A stretch of DNA of 6,452 nucleotides from Oscillospiraceae bacterium (GCA_031283835.1 JAITBA010000154.1:1-6452); one strand, 5' to 3'. Positions 1 through 5,542 are shown, counted from the stretch's first letter. Notes: generated from the letters alone by a model not told the origin. Numbers and translations are program-made.

Positions 1-1
1 C

Positions 2-1165
2 GGCCAGTGCATTGTGAACTGCCCCACCGGCGCCATCGTAGAAAAAGACGAGAGCGCCAAGGTGTTTGCCGCCATCAACGACCCCGGCAAATACGTGGTA
101 GTGCACACCGCGCCCTCCATTCGCGTCACCCTGGGCGAGGCCTTCGGCATGCATATTGGCGAAAATGTGCAGGGCAAAATGGTGGCCGCACTGCGCCGCC
201 TGGGCTTCGACAAAGTCTTCGACACCGATTTTGGCGCGGACCTCACCATCATGGAGGAAGCCAACGAATTCCTGGGGCGGGTGCAAAACGGCGGCCAACT
301 GCCCATGATCACCTCCTGCTCCCCCGGCTGGGTAAAATATTGCGAACATTATTACCCCGACCTTCTGGGCCACCTTTCCACCTGCAAAAGCCCGCAACAA
401 ATGCAGGGCGCCATCATCAAAAGCTGGTACGCCCAAAAAATGGGGATTGACCCCCAGAATCTCTTCGTTGTGGGCATTATGCCCTGCACGGCAAAAAAGT
501 TCGAAAACAAGCGCGACCACCAGCACGCCGTCGAAGGCCTGCCGGACGTGGATGTTTCGCTCACCACGCGTGAATTGGCGCGCATGATTGAAAGCGCGGG
601 TATTTATTTCCGCGACCTGCCGGACGAAGCGTACGACAACCCGCTGGGCGAGGCCACGGGCGCGGCGGTGATCTTTGGCGCCACGGGCGGCGTAATGGAA
701 GCGGCCCTGCGCACCGCGGTAGAAAAATGCACCGGCCAAGCCCTGCAATCCCTCGATTTTGAGGAAGTGCGCGGCACGGCGGGCATCAAAGAAGCCAGCT
801 ACGAAGTGGCCGGGCTCACCTTGCGTGTTGCCGTGGCCAGCGGCACCAAAAACGCCAAAATAATCATGGATAAAATCCGCAGCGGCGAAGCGCCCTGGCA
901 CTTTGTCGAAATCATGGGTTGCCCCGGCGGCTGCGTCAACGGCGGCGGCCAGCCGATTCAACACGCCGTTGTGCGCAACTTCCACGACCTGCGCGCAATC
1001 CGCGCCCAAAGCCTCTACGAAATGGACAAAGACCTGCCGCTGCGCAAAAGCCACGAAAGCCCGGCCATCAAACGAATCTACGACGAATTTTTGGGCGAAC
1101 CCGGCAGCCACAAAGCCCACGGCCTGCTGCACACCGAATACACGCCCCGCCCAAAATATCAATGA
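2..1165 (+). CDS. hydA: [FeFe]-hydrogenase catalytic subunit, group A (5' truncated by window edge)
   Basis: Catalytic subunit for reversible H2 formation/oxidation at the H-cluster, presumably cytoplasmic. 387 residues are visible; the start lies left of the window. The first residues (GQCIVNCPTGAI) are the end of a second [4Fe-4S] site of a ferredoxin-like domain. All three H-cluster motifs follow: TSCSPGW (residues 104-110, nt 311-331), MPCTAKKFE (160-168, nt 479-505) and EIMGCPGGC...GGGQ (from 303, nt 908-952). The four expected cluster cysteines are therefore C106, C162, C307 and C311. The acidic TIMEE stretch of the proton path is present. The C-terminus has the family's RKSHESP...LLHTEY ending, so the 3' end is complete. 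In the first motif the usual second Cys (TSCCP) is Ser. The missing part should hold more Fe-S domains. The stop overlaps the next start (ATGA), so it is probably cotranscribed with apbE and rnf. Family certain; partner subunits unknown. Confidence 0.96.
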   Translation, partial: GQCIVNCPTGAIVEKDESAKVFAAINDPGKYVVVHTAPSIRVTLGEAFGMHIGENVQGKMVAALRRLGFDKVFDTDFGADLTIMEEANEFLGRVQNGGQLPMITSCSPGWVKYCEHYYPDLLGHLSTCKSPQQMQGAIIKSWYAQKMGIDPQNLFVVGIMPCTAKKFENKRDHQHAVEGLPDVDVSLTTRELARMIESAGIYFRDLPDEAYDNPLGEATGAAVIFGATGGVMEAALRTAVEKCTGQALQSLDFEEVRGTAGIKEASYEVAGLTLRVAVASGTKNAKIIMDKIRSGEAPWHFVEIMGCPGGCVNGGGQPIQHAVVRNFHDLRAIRAQSLYEMDKDLPLRKSHESPAIKRIYDEFLGEPGSHKAHGLLHTEYTPRPKYQ

Positions 1166-2148
1166 GGCCCCGGAAGAAAAAACTGCTCCAGCGTGGGGCA
1201 GCGGTTGTGTTTGCAGCCGCTGCCCTGCTTGCGATTTTTTTTGCGCCCGGCCAAAGCGGCGGCACAGGCTTTGCCATGGGCAGCGCGCTGACGCAAACGC
1301 TGTGGATCAGCAACATACGCGGCGGCACGCAAGTAACACGGCAAATTGCCGCCGCCCTGCAGGCCCTCGAAGAACAGCTGAACACCGCACAAGACCCGCC
1401 TGCCCCCGCGATAGAACTCATGCGGGCCAGCGACGGCGCGTTCAACCCCTACCTTGGCGCGCTGGCCGCGCTTTGGAACATTGACGGCGAAAGCCCGCGC
1501 GTGCCGGCGCGCGAAGAAGTTGCCGCGGCCTTGCAACAAAAGCAACACGACCCCGGGGCTTATGGCAAGGGCATGGCCTGCGATGCCGCGCTTGCCGTTT
1601 TGCGGCAAAACAAGGCACGGGCCGCCGTCATCAATTTGGGCGGCAATGTGTTGACCTATGGCCGCAAACCGCGCCTTTGGGCAGGGGGCGGCAAGCCCTT
1701 CATCATTGCCCTGCGCGACCCCAAGGGCAACGCCAACGACACCCTTGGCGTTTTCACGCTCGAGGGCACAAATTTCATCAGCACGTCCGGCAGCTACGAA
1801 AAATATTTTACGCGGGGCGGCGTGCGTTATCATCACATTTTTGACGCGGCAACCGGCTACCCCTCCCGTCGCGACCCGGGGCTGGTTAGTGTGACTGTCG
1901 TCACGCGGAACCCGGAGCAGGAGACCGCAAAGCAATCCCTCCCCGCAGGGGTGCTCCCCGCAGGGGTGGCTGGCGACGCGTTGAGCACAGCCTGTTTTGT
2001 GCTGGGCTATGCGCAATCGCGGGCGTTGCTGGCAAGCCACGGCGCAGACGCGCTGTTCATCTATGAGGATGGCAGCATAAAACCCGTGGGGCAGGCCAAA
2101 AAAATTTTTACGCTGACCAATTCCAGCTACCATTGGGGGCTTGCATGA
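1162..2148 (+). CDS. apbE: FAD:protein FMN transferase (ApbE family), membrane anchored, shortened core
   Basis: Predicted to transfer FMN from FAD to a Thr of extracytosolic flavoproteins; RnfD and RnfG downstream are the obvious substrates. 328 residues. The ATG lies in the hydrogenase stop (ATGA), and a KKK-plus-hydrophobic stretch (residues 5-28) gives a signal/anchor without a lipobox Cys; no clear SD, so translational coupling is likely. Family landmarks in order: FAMGSALTQTLW (37-48), DGAFNPYLG (91-99), GAYGKGMACD (132-141), INLGGN (157-162), STSGSYEKYF (207-216), HHIFDAATGYP (224-234) and GDALSTACFVLG (271-282, with the probable Mg-binding Asp272). Oddities: the stretches between LEEQL and DGAF, and between VAAALQQ and DPGAYGKG, are each about 20-25 residues shorter than I expect for the family. 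A perfect 2 x 5-residue repeat (LPAGV, 260-269) sits just before the metal-site loop. Membership is clear; whether it is fully active is uncertain. Confidence 0.93.
   Translation: MRPRKKKLLQRGAAVVFAAAALLAIFFAPGQSGGTGFAMGSALTQTLWISNIRGGTQVTRQIAAALQALEEQLNTAQDPPAPAIELMRASDGAFNPYLGALAALWNIDGESPRVPAREEVAAALQQKQHDPGAYGKGMACDAALAVLRQNKARAAVINLGGNVLTYGRKPRLWAGGGKPFIIALRDPKGNANDTLGVFTLEGTNFISTSGSYEKYFTRGGVRYHHIFDAATGYPSRRDPGLVSVTVVTRNPEQETAKQSLPAGVLPAGVAGDALSTACFVLGYAQSRALLASHGADALFIYEDGSIKPVGQAKKIFTLTNSSYHWGLA
1939..1968 (+). repeat. Two perfect tandem copies of a 15-bp unit inside apbE
   Basis: CTCCCCGCAGGGGTG occurs at 1939-1953 and 1954-1968 with no mismatch. Each copy holds a short dyad (CCCC-GCA-GGGG), so each could form a small hairpin. 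The unit is in frame and adds LPAGV twice (ApbE residues 260-269), directly before the conserved GDALSTA metal-site loop. It may be a local duplication or the remnant of a dispersed palindromic repeat; the window cannot distinguish these. Confidence 0.9.
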
Positions 2149-2468
2149 AGAAGGGCGACGCGGTGGTGCTGGCGGCGGTGCTGCTGCTGGCAGGGGCGCT
2201 GTGGCTGGCAAAGCTGCTGCCCGCGGGGCCGCCGCAGGTGGTGATCAATGGCGTGCCGGCGGCGCAAAGCACAACAACCAACGGCGTTGCGGTTGCTGTC
2301 AACGGGCAGCGCGCGCGCGTTGTGTCCTCCCCCTGCCGCGACAAACGCTGCGTGCGCGCAGGTTGGCTCAAAGCGCCCGGCGACACAGCCGTTTGCCTGC
2401 CGCAAAAAGTAATCGTAGAAATCCGCGTGGCAAAGAAGGACATTCAATTTGATGGAACCGCATATTAA
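2145..2468 (+). CDS. NusG domain II protein, single-pass membrane anchored (EetA-like)
   Basis: 107 residues from ATG 2145, which overlaps the apbE stop (ATGA); an in-frame TTG at 2133 is possible but has no better ribosome site. One hydrophobic anchor (residues 6-24) follows MKKGD, the typical start of this family. The rest is a small, presumably extracytosolic beta domain with three cysteines in the family pattern: SSPCRDKRCVRAGW (61-74; C64, C69) and CLPQKVIVEI (84-93; C84). No enzymatic function is established. In Gram-positive bacteria such proteins are commonly encoded beside a Gx-transporter protein, as here, and the pair resembles EetA/EetB of the Listeria extracellular electron transfer locus. 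It is not the transcription factor NusG: the NGN and KOW parts are absent. Family assignment is good; role inferred from context. Confidence 0.85.
   Translation: MKKGDAVVLAAVLLLAGALWLAKLLPAGPPQVVINGVPAAQSTTTNGVAVAVNGQRARVVSSPCRDKRCVRAGWLKAPGDTAVCLPQKVIVEIRVAKKDIQFDGTAY
2435..2440 (+). promoter_or_regulatory. Ribosome binding site for the Gx-transporter gene
   Basis: GAAGGA lies inside the 3' end of the NusG-II gene. It is 11 nt before ATG 2452 and 8 nt before an adjacent in-frame TTG at 2449. Spacing alone slightly favours the TTG; either choice changes the protein by one residue. Confidence 0.5.
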
Positions 2469-2964
2469 TAGAACCTCGAAGGCCGCGCACAAGGCGGCGC
2501 TGTTGGGCGTTCTCGCGGCGCTGGCGCTGGCGCTTTCGTTTGCCGAAAGTGTTCTGCTCCCGGCACTGCCGTTGGGAATCAAACCCGGGCTTTCAAACGT
2601 TGCGGTGATGTTGGCGAGCGCTTCTTTGGGGCTGCCCGCGGGGCTGGCAATCGCCCTGGTCAAGGCGGCGTTCGCGGGCATCACACGTGGGTTGCAGGCC
2701 CTGCTGCTTAGCGGCGCGGGCGGGCTGTGCAGCACGCTGCTGGCGGGGTGTTTGCTCCGTCGCAAGCCCGCGTGGCTCTCGCCCATTGGCATTGGCATGC
2801 TGGGTGGCGTGGCCCACAACCTGGCACAGCTGTGCGTTGCCGCGCTGCTTTTGCGCGCGCCGGGCGTGTTTGGGCTGGCGCCGCCGCTGCTGGTTGCCGG
2901 TGCCGCCGCCGGGGCAATCACAGGCTTGCTGCTGCGGCTGCTGCGCAAAACCCCACCCGAATAA
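2452..2964 (+). CDS. Gx transporter family / heptaprenyl diphosphate synthase component I-like membrane protein (EetB-like)
   Basis: 170 residues, overlapping the NusG-II gene by 17 bp. Strongly hydrophobic with about five membrane segments (roughly 14-33, 46-60, 64-78, 83-102, 112-134 and 144-163, some merging). Signature stretches are GIKPGLSN (42-49), like the GIKLGLAN core of the family, a Gly-rich SGAGGL (87-92) and HNLAQL (122-127), like HNIGQL. The family was named as a subunit of heptaprenyl diphosphate synthase, but its fold and genomic contexts suggest a small ECF-S-like transporter; the substrate is unknown. No prenyltransferase (component II) gene is present here, and the neighbours are ApbE, NusG-II and Rnf, which argues for a link to flavin or quinone redox chemistry. 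The C-terminal RLLRK is probably cytoplasmic. Family call good; function unknown. Confidence 0.86.
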   Translation: MEPHINRTSKAAHKAALLGVLAALALALSFAESVLLPALPLGIKPGLSNVAVMLASASLGLPAGLAIALVKAAFAGITRGLQALLLSGAGGLCSTLLAGCLLRRKPAWLSPIGIGMLGGVAHNLAQLCVAALLLRAPGVFGLAPPLLVAGAAAGAITGLLLRLLRKTPPE

Positions 2965-3005
2965 ACATCCTACGATTCCGCAATCAAGGCCGGCATTCCC
3001 ACAAC

Positions 3006-3013
3006 AGAAGGGG
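3006..3013 (+). promoter_or_regulatory. Ribosome binding site that fixes the TTG start of rnfC
   Basis: AGAAGGGG ends 9 nt before TTG 3023. No ATG or GTG start lies in a usable position: the first in-frame ATG after this point (3116) would remove conserved N-terminal residues. The 58-bp gap from 2965 to 3022 holds this site and nothing else I can support; I see no good -35/-10 pair in it. Confidence 0.6.
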
Positions 3014-3022
3014 TTGGTTCAT

Positions 3023-4441
3023 TTGAGCAAATCGGGCATTCAAATTCTCCACAACAAGCACACGCGCGCCATTAAGCCGGTGCGCATCGACCATTGTCAA
3101 CGGGTGACGCTGCTGATGAAGCAACACATCGGCGCGCCGTGCGTGCCCTGCGTCAAGGTGGGGGCACACGTGCTGGCCGGGCAGCTGGTGGGCGACAGCG
3201 ACGCGCCGGTTTCGGCCCCGCTGCACGCCAGCATTTCGGGCACAATAAAAAAAATAGACGTGGTGCGCATTCCCAGCGGCGAAGACGTGCAAGCGGTGGT
3301 GATCGAAAGCGACGGCGCCATAGCGTACACCGAAACAGCGCCGCCGCACGTGGAATCTACAGAGGATTTTTTGCAGGCGGTGCGGCGCTCGGGCCTGGTA
3401 GGGCTGGGCGGCGCGGGGTTCCCCACACACCTAAAACTGCGGGGCGCGGCGGGCAAAGTCGATACCCTGCTGGTGAACGCCGCGGAGTGCGAACCCTACA
3501 TCACCGTGGACCACCGCGAAGCCCTCGACAACGCGGAAATCATCCTCGAGGGCATCCGCCACATCTGCCGGTGGTTGCAAATCCCGCGGGCCATCATCGG
3601 CATCGAAAACAACAAAAAAGACGCGTACTACCTGCTGCAAACGCGAATTTCAGACTTTAGTGCTTCCGCTCAACTGCAAACGCAAATTTCAGACTTTAGT
3701 GCTTCCGCCCAACCGCAACCGCAAACTTCAGACTTTAGTGCTTCCGCCCAACCGCAACCGCAAACTTTGGACGTGCGTGTACCGGCGGTCGATATCAAAC
3801 TGGGCGTGCTGCCCAGCCGTTATCCCCAGGGTGCCGAGAAAATGTTCATCCATTCCCTCACAGGGCGCGTGGTGCCGCTGGGGCAGCTGCCCACGGCCGT
3901 TGGCGTGCTGCCCATGAACGTGGGCAGCGTGGCCTTTTTGGGCCGCTACATGCGCACGGGCCGCCCCATGATCAGCCGCAGTATCACCGTAGACGGCGGC
4001 GCGGTGGCGCACCCCATGAACGTGCGTGTCCCCGTGGGCATTGGCCTGCGGGAGCTATGCGCATTTTGCGGTTTGCACAATGTCAGGCCCGCCAAAATCA
4101 TCCTCGGCGGCCCCATGATGGGCGGCGCAAGCCCCGACCTCGATGCGGTAATCAGCAAGTGCAACAACGCGGTGCTGCTATTTAGCGCCGCGCAGGCCAA
4201 CCTCAAGCCCGAGAGCGCCTGCATCCGCTGCGGCAGTTGCGTGGCCGCCTGCCCCATGCACCTCCAGCCCCTCAAGCTCGAGCAGGCCTACCTTTCCAAA
4301 GACACCGAAGCCCTCAAAAAACTGCGCGCCGCCGCTTGCATGGAATGCGGTTGCTGCAGCTATACCTGCCCCGCCAGCCGCGAACTCGTGCAGCGCATTC
4401 GTCTGGGCAAACGGCTGCTGCTTTCTTCACAAAAAAAGTAG
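3023..4441 (+). CDS. rnfC: Electron transport complex subunit RnfC with internal 13-residue repeat insertion
   Basis: Peripheral cytoplasmic subunit where Rnf meets NAD(H); carries FMN/NADH-binding and two [4Fe-4S] sites. 472 residues from TTG 3023. Landmarks: KQHIGAPCVPCVKVG (33-47), SAPLHASISG (64-73), the Gly-rich nucleotide segment GLVGLGGAGFPTHLKL (about 124-139), NAAECEPYITVDHR, then after the insertion RYPQGAEK, GVLPMNVGS and LGGPMMGG. Fe-S ligands: C400-x2-C403-x2-C406-x3-C410-P and C439-x2-C442-x2-C445-x3-C449-P. Residues 205-248 are 3.4 copies of a 13-residue repeat placed between IGIENNKKDAYYL and the VDIKLGVLPSRYPQG segment, where the family has a short connection; this makes the protein roughly 30 residues longer than usual. 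Its last residues (LLLSSQKK) and part of the stop lie in a 27-bp sequence repeated downstream. C40 and C43 make an extra CxxC near the N-terminus. Identification is secure; the start is probable. Confidence 0.96.
   Translation: MSKSGIQILHNKHTRAIKPVRIDHCQRVTLLMKQHIGAPCVPCVKVGAHVLAGQLVGDSDAPVSAPLHASISGTIKKIDVVRIPSGEDVQAVVIESDGAIAYTETAPPHVESTEDFLQAVRRSGLVGLGGAGFPTHLKLRGAAGKVDTLLVNAAECEPYITVDHREALDNAEIILEGIRHICRWLQIPRAIIGIENNKKDAYYLLQTRISDFSASAQLQTQISDFSASAQPQPQTSDFSASAQPQPQTLDVRVPAVDIKLGVLPSRYPQGAEKMFIHSLTGRVVPLGQLPTAVGVLPMNVGSVAFLGRYMRTGRPMISRSITVDGGAVAHPMNVRVPVGIGLRELCAFCGLHNVRPAKIILGGPMMGGASPDLDAVISKCNNAVLLFSAAQANLKPESACIRCGSCVAACPMHLQPLKLEQAYLSKDTEALKKLRAAACMECGCCSYTCPASRELVQRIRLGKRLLLSSQKK
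3635..3767 (+). repeat. 39-bp tandem repeat, 3.4 copies, in frame within rnfC
   Basis: Copies lie at 3635-3673, 3674-3712 and 3713-3751, plus a 16-bp partial copy at 3752-3767. Copies 1 and 2 differ at two positions, copies 2 and 3 at three; all three full copies share an identical core running from TTCAGAC to TTCCGC (for example 3649-3669). Translation gives LQTRISDFSASAQ, LQTQISDFSASAQ and PQPQTSDFSASAQ, then PQPQT. The repeat is visibly less GC-rich than flanking rnfC. The period is a multiple of three and no copy has a stop in the rnfC frame, so the gene stays open. Polar, Ser/Gln/Pro-rich content suggests a flexible loop. Confidence 0.97.
4414..4440 (+). repeat. 27-bp direct repeat, copy 1 (3' end of rnfC)
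   Basis: Runs from GCTGCTGCTTTC to the A7 tract and GTA. It encodes the last residues of RnfC (LLLSSQKK) and the first two bases of its TAG stop. It is identical over 27 bp to 4489-4515; the flanking bases differ on both sides, so the repeat has sharp ends. Confidence 0.95.
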
Positions 4442-4488
4442 GCTCTTGCCAAAACGAAGCCGTATACGTTTGAATCGGCGATATATTT

Positions 4489-4515
4489 GCTGCTGCTTTC
4501 TTCACAAAAAAAGTA
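4489..4515 (+). repeat. 27-bp direct repeat, copy 2 (rnfC-rnfD intergenic)
   Basis: Perfect match to 4414-4440, offset by exactly 75 bp (25 codons). It is therefore in the same frame and again ends in a stop (TAA). The 48 bp between the copies (4441-4488) is AT-richer than the genes and codes for nothing I recognise. The whole unit looks like an inserted or duplicated short element. No terminator-like hairpin with a U tract is evident, so read-through into rnfD is expected. Confidence 0.95.
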
Positions 4516-4529
4516 AAACCACCGAATTG

Positions 4530-4534
4530 GGAGG
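4530..4534 (+). promoter_or_regulatory. Ribosome binding site of rnfD
   Basis: GGAGG, within GGGAGGG (4529-4535), lies 6 nt before ATG 4541. It is a strong site just downstream of the second 27-bp repeat, which supports independent initiation of rnfD after the 99-bp spacer. Confidence 0.8.
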
Positions 4535-4540
4535 GCACAA

Positions 4541-5542
4541 ATGGAACCATTGCAAGACCAGGAACCCCTGGCGATTGTGAGCGCATCGCCGCATATTCGC
4601 ACGGCGCGCACCACTCGTGGAATTATGCTGGACGTGTGCGTCGCGCTGGTGCCGGCACTGCTGGCGGCGGTGTGGTGGTTCGGCACACGCGCACTGATGG
4701 TCACCGTGCTTTCGGTGGGTTGCTGCGTGGGGTTCGAGGCCCTTTTGCGGCTGGCGCGCAAACGCCCGCAAACCGTGGGCGACTTGAGCGCCGTGGTGAC
4801 AGGGCTGCTGCTGGCGTTCAATTTGCCGGCCACGCTCCCCCTGTGGATGGTGCCCGTCGGCGCGCTGGTGGCCATTGTGGTGGTCAAGCAGTTGTTTGGC
4901 GGCATTGGGCAAAACTTCGTCAACCCGGCCCTCACCGGGCGCATTGTGCTGCTGCTGAGCTTTGCCACACAAATGTCTGGCGCGTGGAACCTCCCCAACG
5001 GCCACAGTTGGGGCGCGGACGCCATTGCCACGGCAACGCCGCTGCAGCTTGCCGCAACGCGCGCACCCATGCCCGGGCTGCTCGAAATGTTCGTGGGGCA
5101 CCGCGCCGGGTCGCTGGGCGAAACCTGTGCCCTGGCGCTGCTGCTGGGCGGTGCCTACCTAATCACCTGCAAGGTCATTTCTCCGCTGATTCCCGCGTGT
5201 TTCATCGGCACGGTGGCAATCGGCAGCCTTTTGTATTCCGGCTTCGATTTCACCTTTATGCTGCAACAGCTGCTGAGCGGCGGGCTGCTGCTGGGGGCCA
5301 TCTTCATGGCAACCGACTACGCCACCAGCCCTGTCACCCGCAGCGGCAAGGTTATTTTTGCGGTGGGCTGCGGGCTGTTCACATGCCTTGTGCGCTTTTG
5401 GGGCAACATGCCCGAGGGCGTGAGCTTTGCGATTTTGCTGATGAACCTGCTCAGCCCGCTGATTGAGAACTGCACCGCACCAAACGTCTTTGGCGAAGAA
5501 AAAGCAAAAAAACCAAAGGGGGCAAAAAAAAATGAAGCGTAA
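4541..5542 (+). CDS. rnfD: Electron transport complex subunit RnfD
   Basis: Integral membrane subunit related to NqrB; carries covalent FMN and forms part of the ion-translocating path. 333 residues with about 9-10 membrane helices. Conserved stretches: SASPHIRTARTT (14-25), KQLFGGIGQNFVNPALTGR (116-134), the FMN acceptor region DAIATATPL (160-168) with Thr166 as the expected attachment residue (codon 5036-5038), GSLGETCALALLLGG (190-204), SGGLLLGAIFMATDYATSPVT (246-266), and PEGVSFAILLMNLLSPLIE (291-309). Relative to the consensus D-x-x-[ST]-G-A-T, Ala163 replaces Ser/Thr and Thr164 replaces Gly. The C-terminus is a Lys-rich tail (EEKAKKPKGAKKNEA) encoded by A-rich DNA that also serves as the rnfG ribosome-binding region; the gene overlaps rnfG by 11 bp. 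Identification is secure. Confidence 0.97.
   Translation: MEPLQDQEPLAIVSASPHIRTARTTRGIMLDVCVALVPALLAAVWWFGTRALMVTVLSVGCCVGFEALLRLARKRPQTVGDLSAVVTGLLLAFNLPATLPLWMVPVGALVAIVVVKQLFGGIGQNFVNPALTGRIVLLLSFATQMSGAWNLPNGHSWGADAIATATPLQLAATRAPMPGLLEMFVGHRAGSLGETCALALLLGGAYLITCKVISPLIPACFIGTVAIGSLLYSGFDFTFMLQQLLSGGLLLGAIFMATDYATSPVTRSGKVIFAVGCGLFTCLVRFWGNMPEGVSFAILLMNLLSPLIENCTAPNVFGEEKAKKPKGAKKNEA
5515..5522 (+). promoter_or_regulatory. Ribosome binding site of rnfG
   Basis: AAAGGGGG lies in the rnfD tail, 9 nt before ATG 5532. Most of the spacer is part of an A9 tract (5524-5532). It supports ATG 5532 over the upstream in-frame extension into rnfD. Confidence 0.65.

Noticed and set aside
919..1161. 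Upstream extension of apbE to an ATG at 919
   Set aside because: It would overlap 240 bp of conserved hydrogenase sequence, and the extension is Arg/Pro-rich with no homology; ATG 1162 precedes a proper membrane anchor.
1939..1968. CRISPR-like or operator repeat
   Set aside because: Only two copies without spacers, in frame within a coding region; a small tandem duplication explains it.
1159..2211. A 350-codon open frame on the - strand opposite apbE
   Set aside because: Composition (Ala/Arg/Gly/His-rich) and lack of any family motif fit a shadow frame of a GC-rich gene; the + strand has clear ApbE motifs throughout.
2145..2468. NusG transcription factor
   Set aside because: Only the domain-II-like module with a membrane anchor is present; no NGN or KOW domain.
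2687..3022. Upstream extension of the rnfC frame through the Gx-transporter gene
   Set aside because: The in-frame translation is Cys/Arg-rich shadow sequence of the Gx gene; RnfC similarity begins at about 3035 and a ribosome site fits TTG 3023.
2965..3022. Possible promoter between the Gx gene and rnfC (TACGAT as a -10)
   Set aside because: Only four of six -10 bases match and there is no suitable -35 box at the right distance.
4442..4488. Possible terminator between rnfC and rnfD (AAACG...CGTTT dyad)
   Set aside because: The stem is only 5 bp with a 10-nt loop and no U tract follows; the genes are functionally one operon.
4360..5101. Long - strand open frames opposite rnfD
   Set aside because: They cover conserved RnfD codons and the repeat region, have no recognisable domain or ribosome site, and depend on GC-biased third positions.
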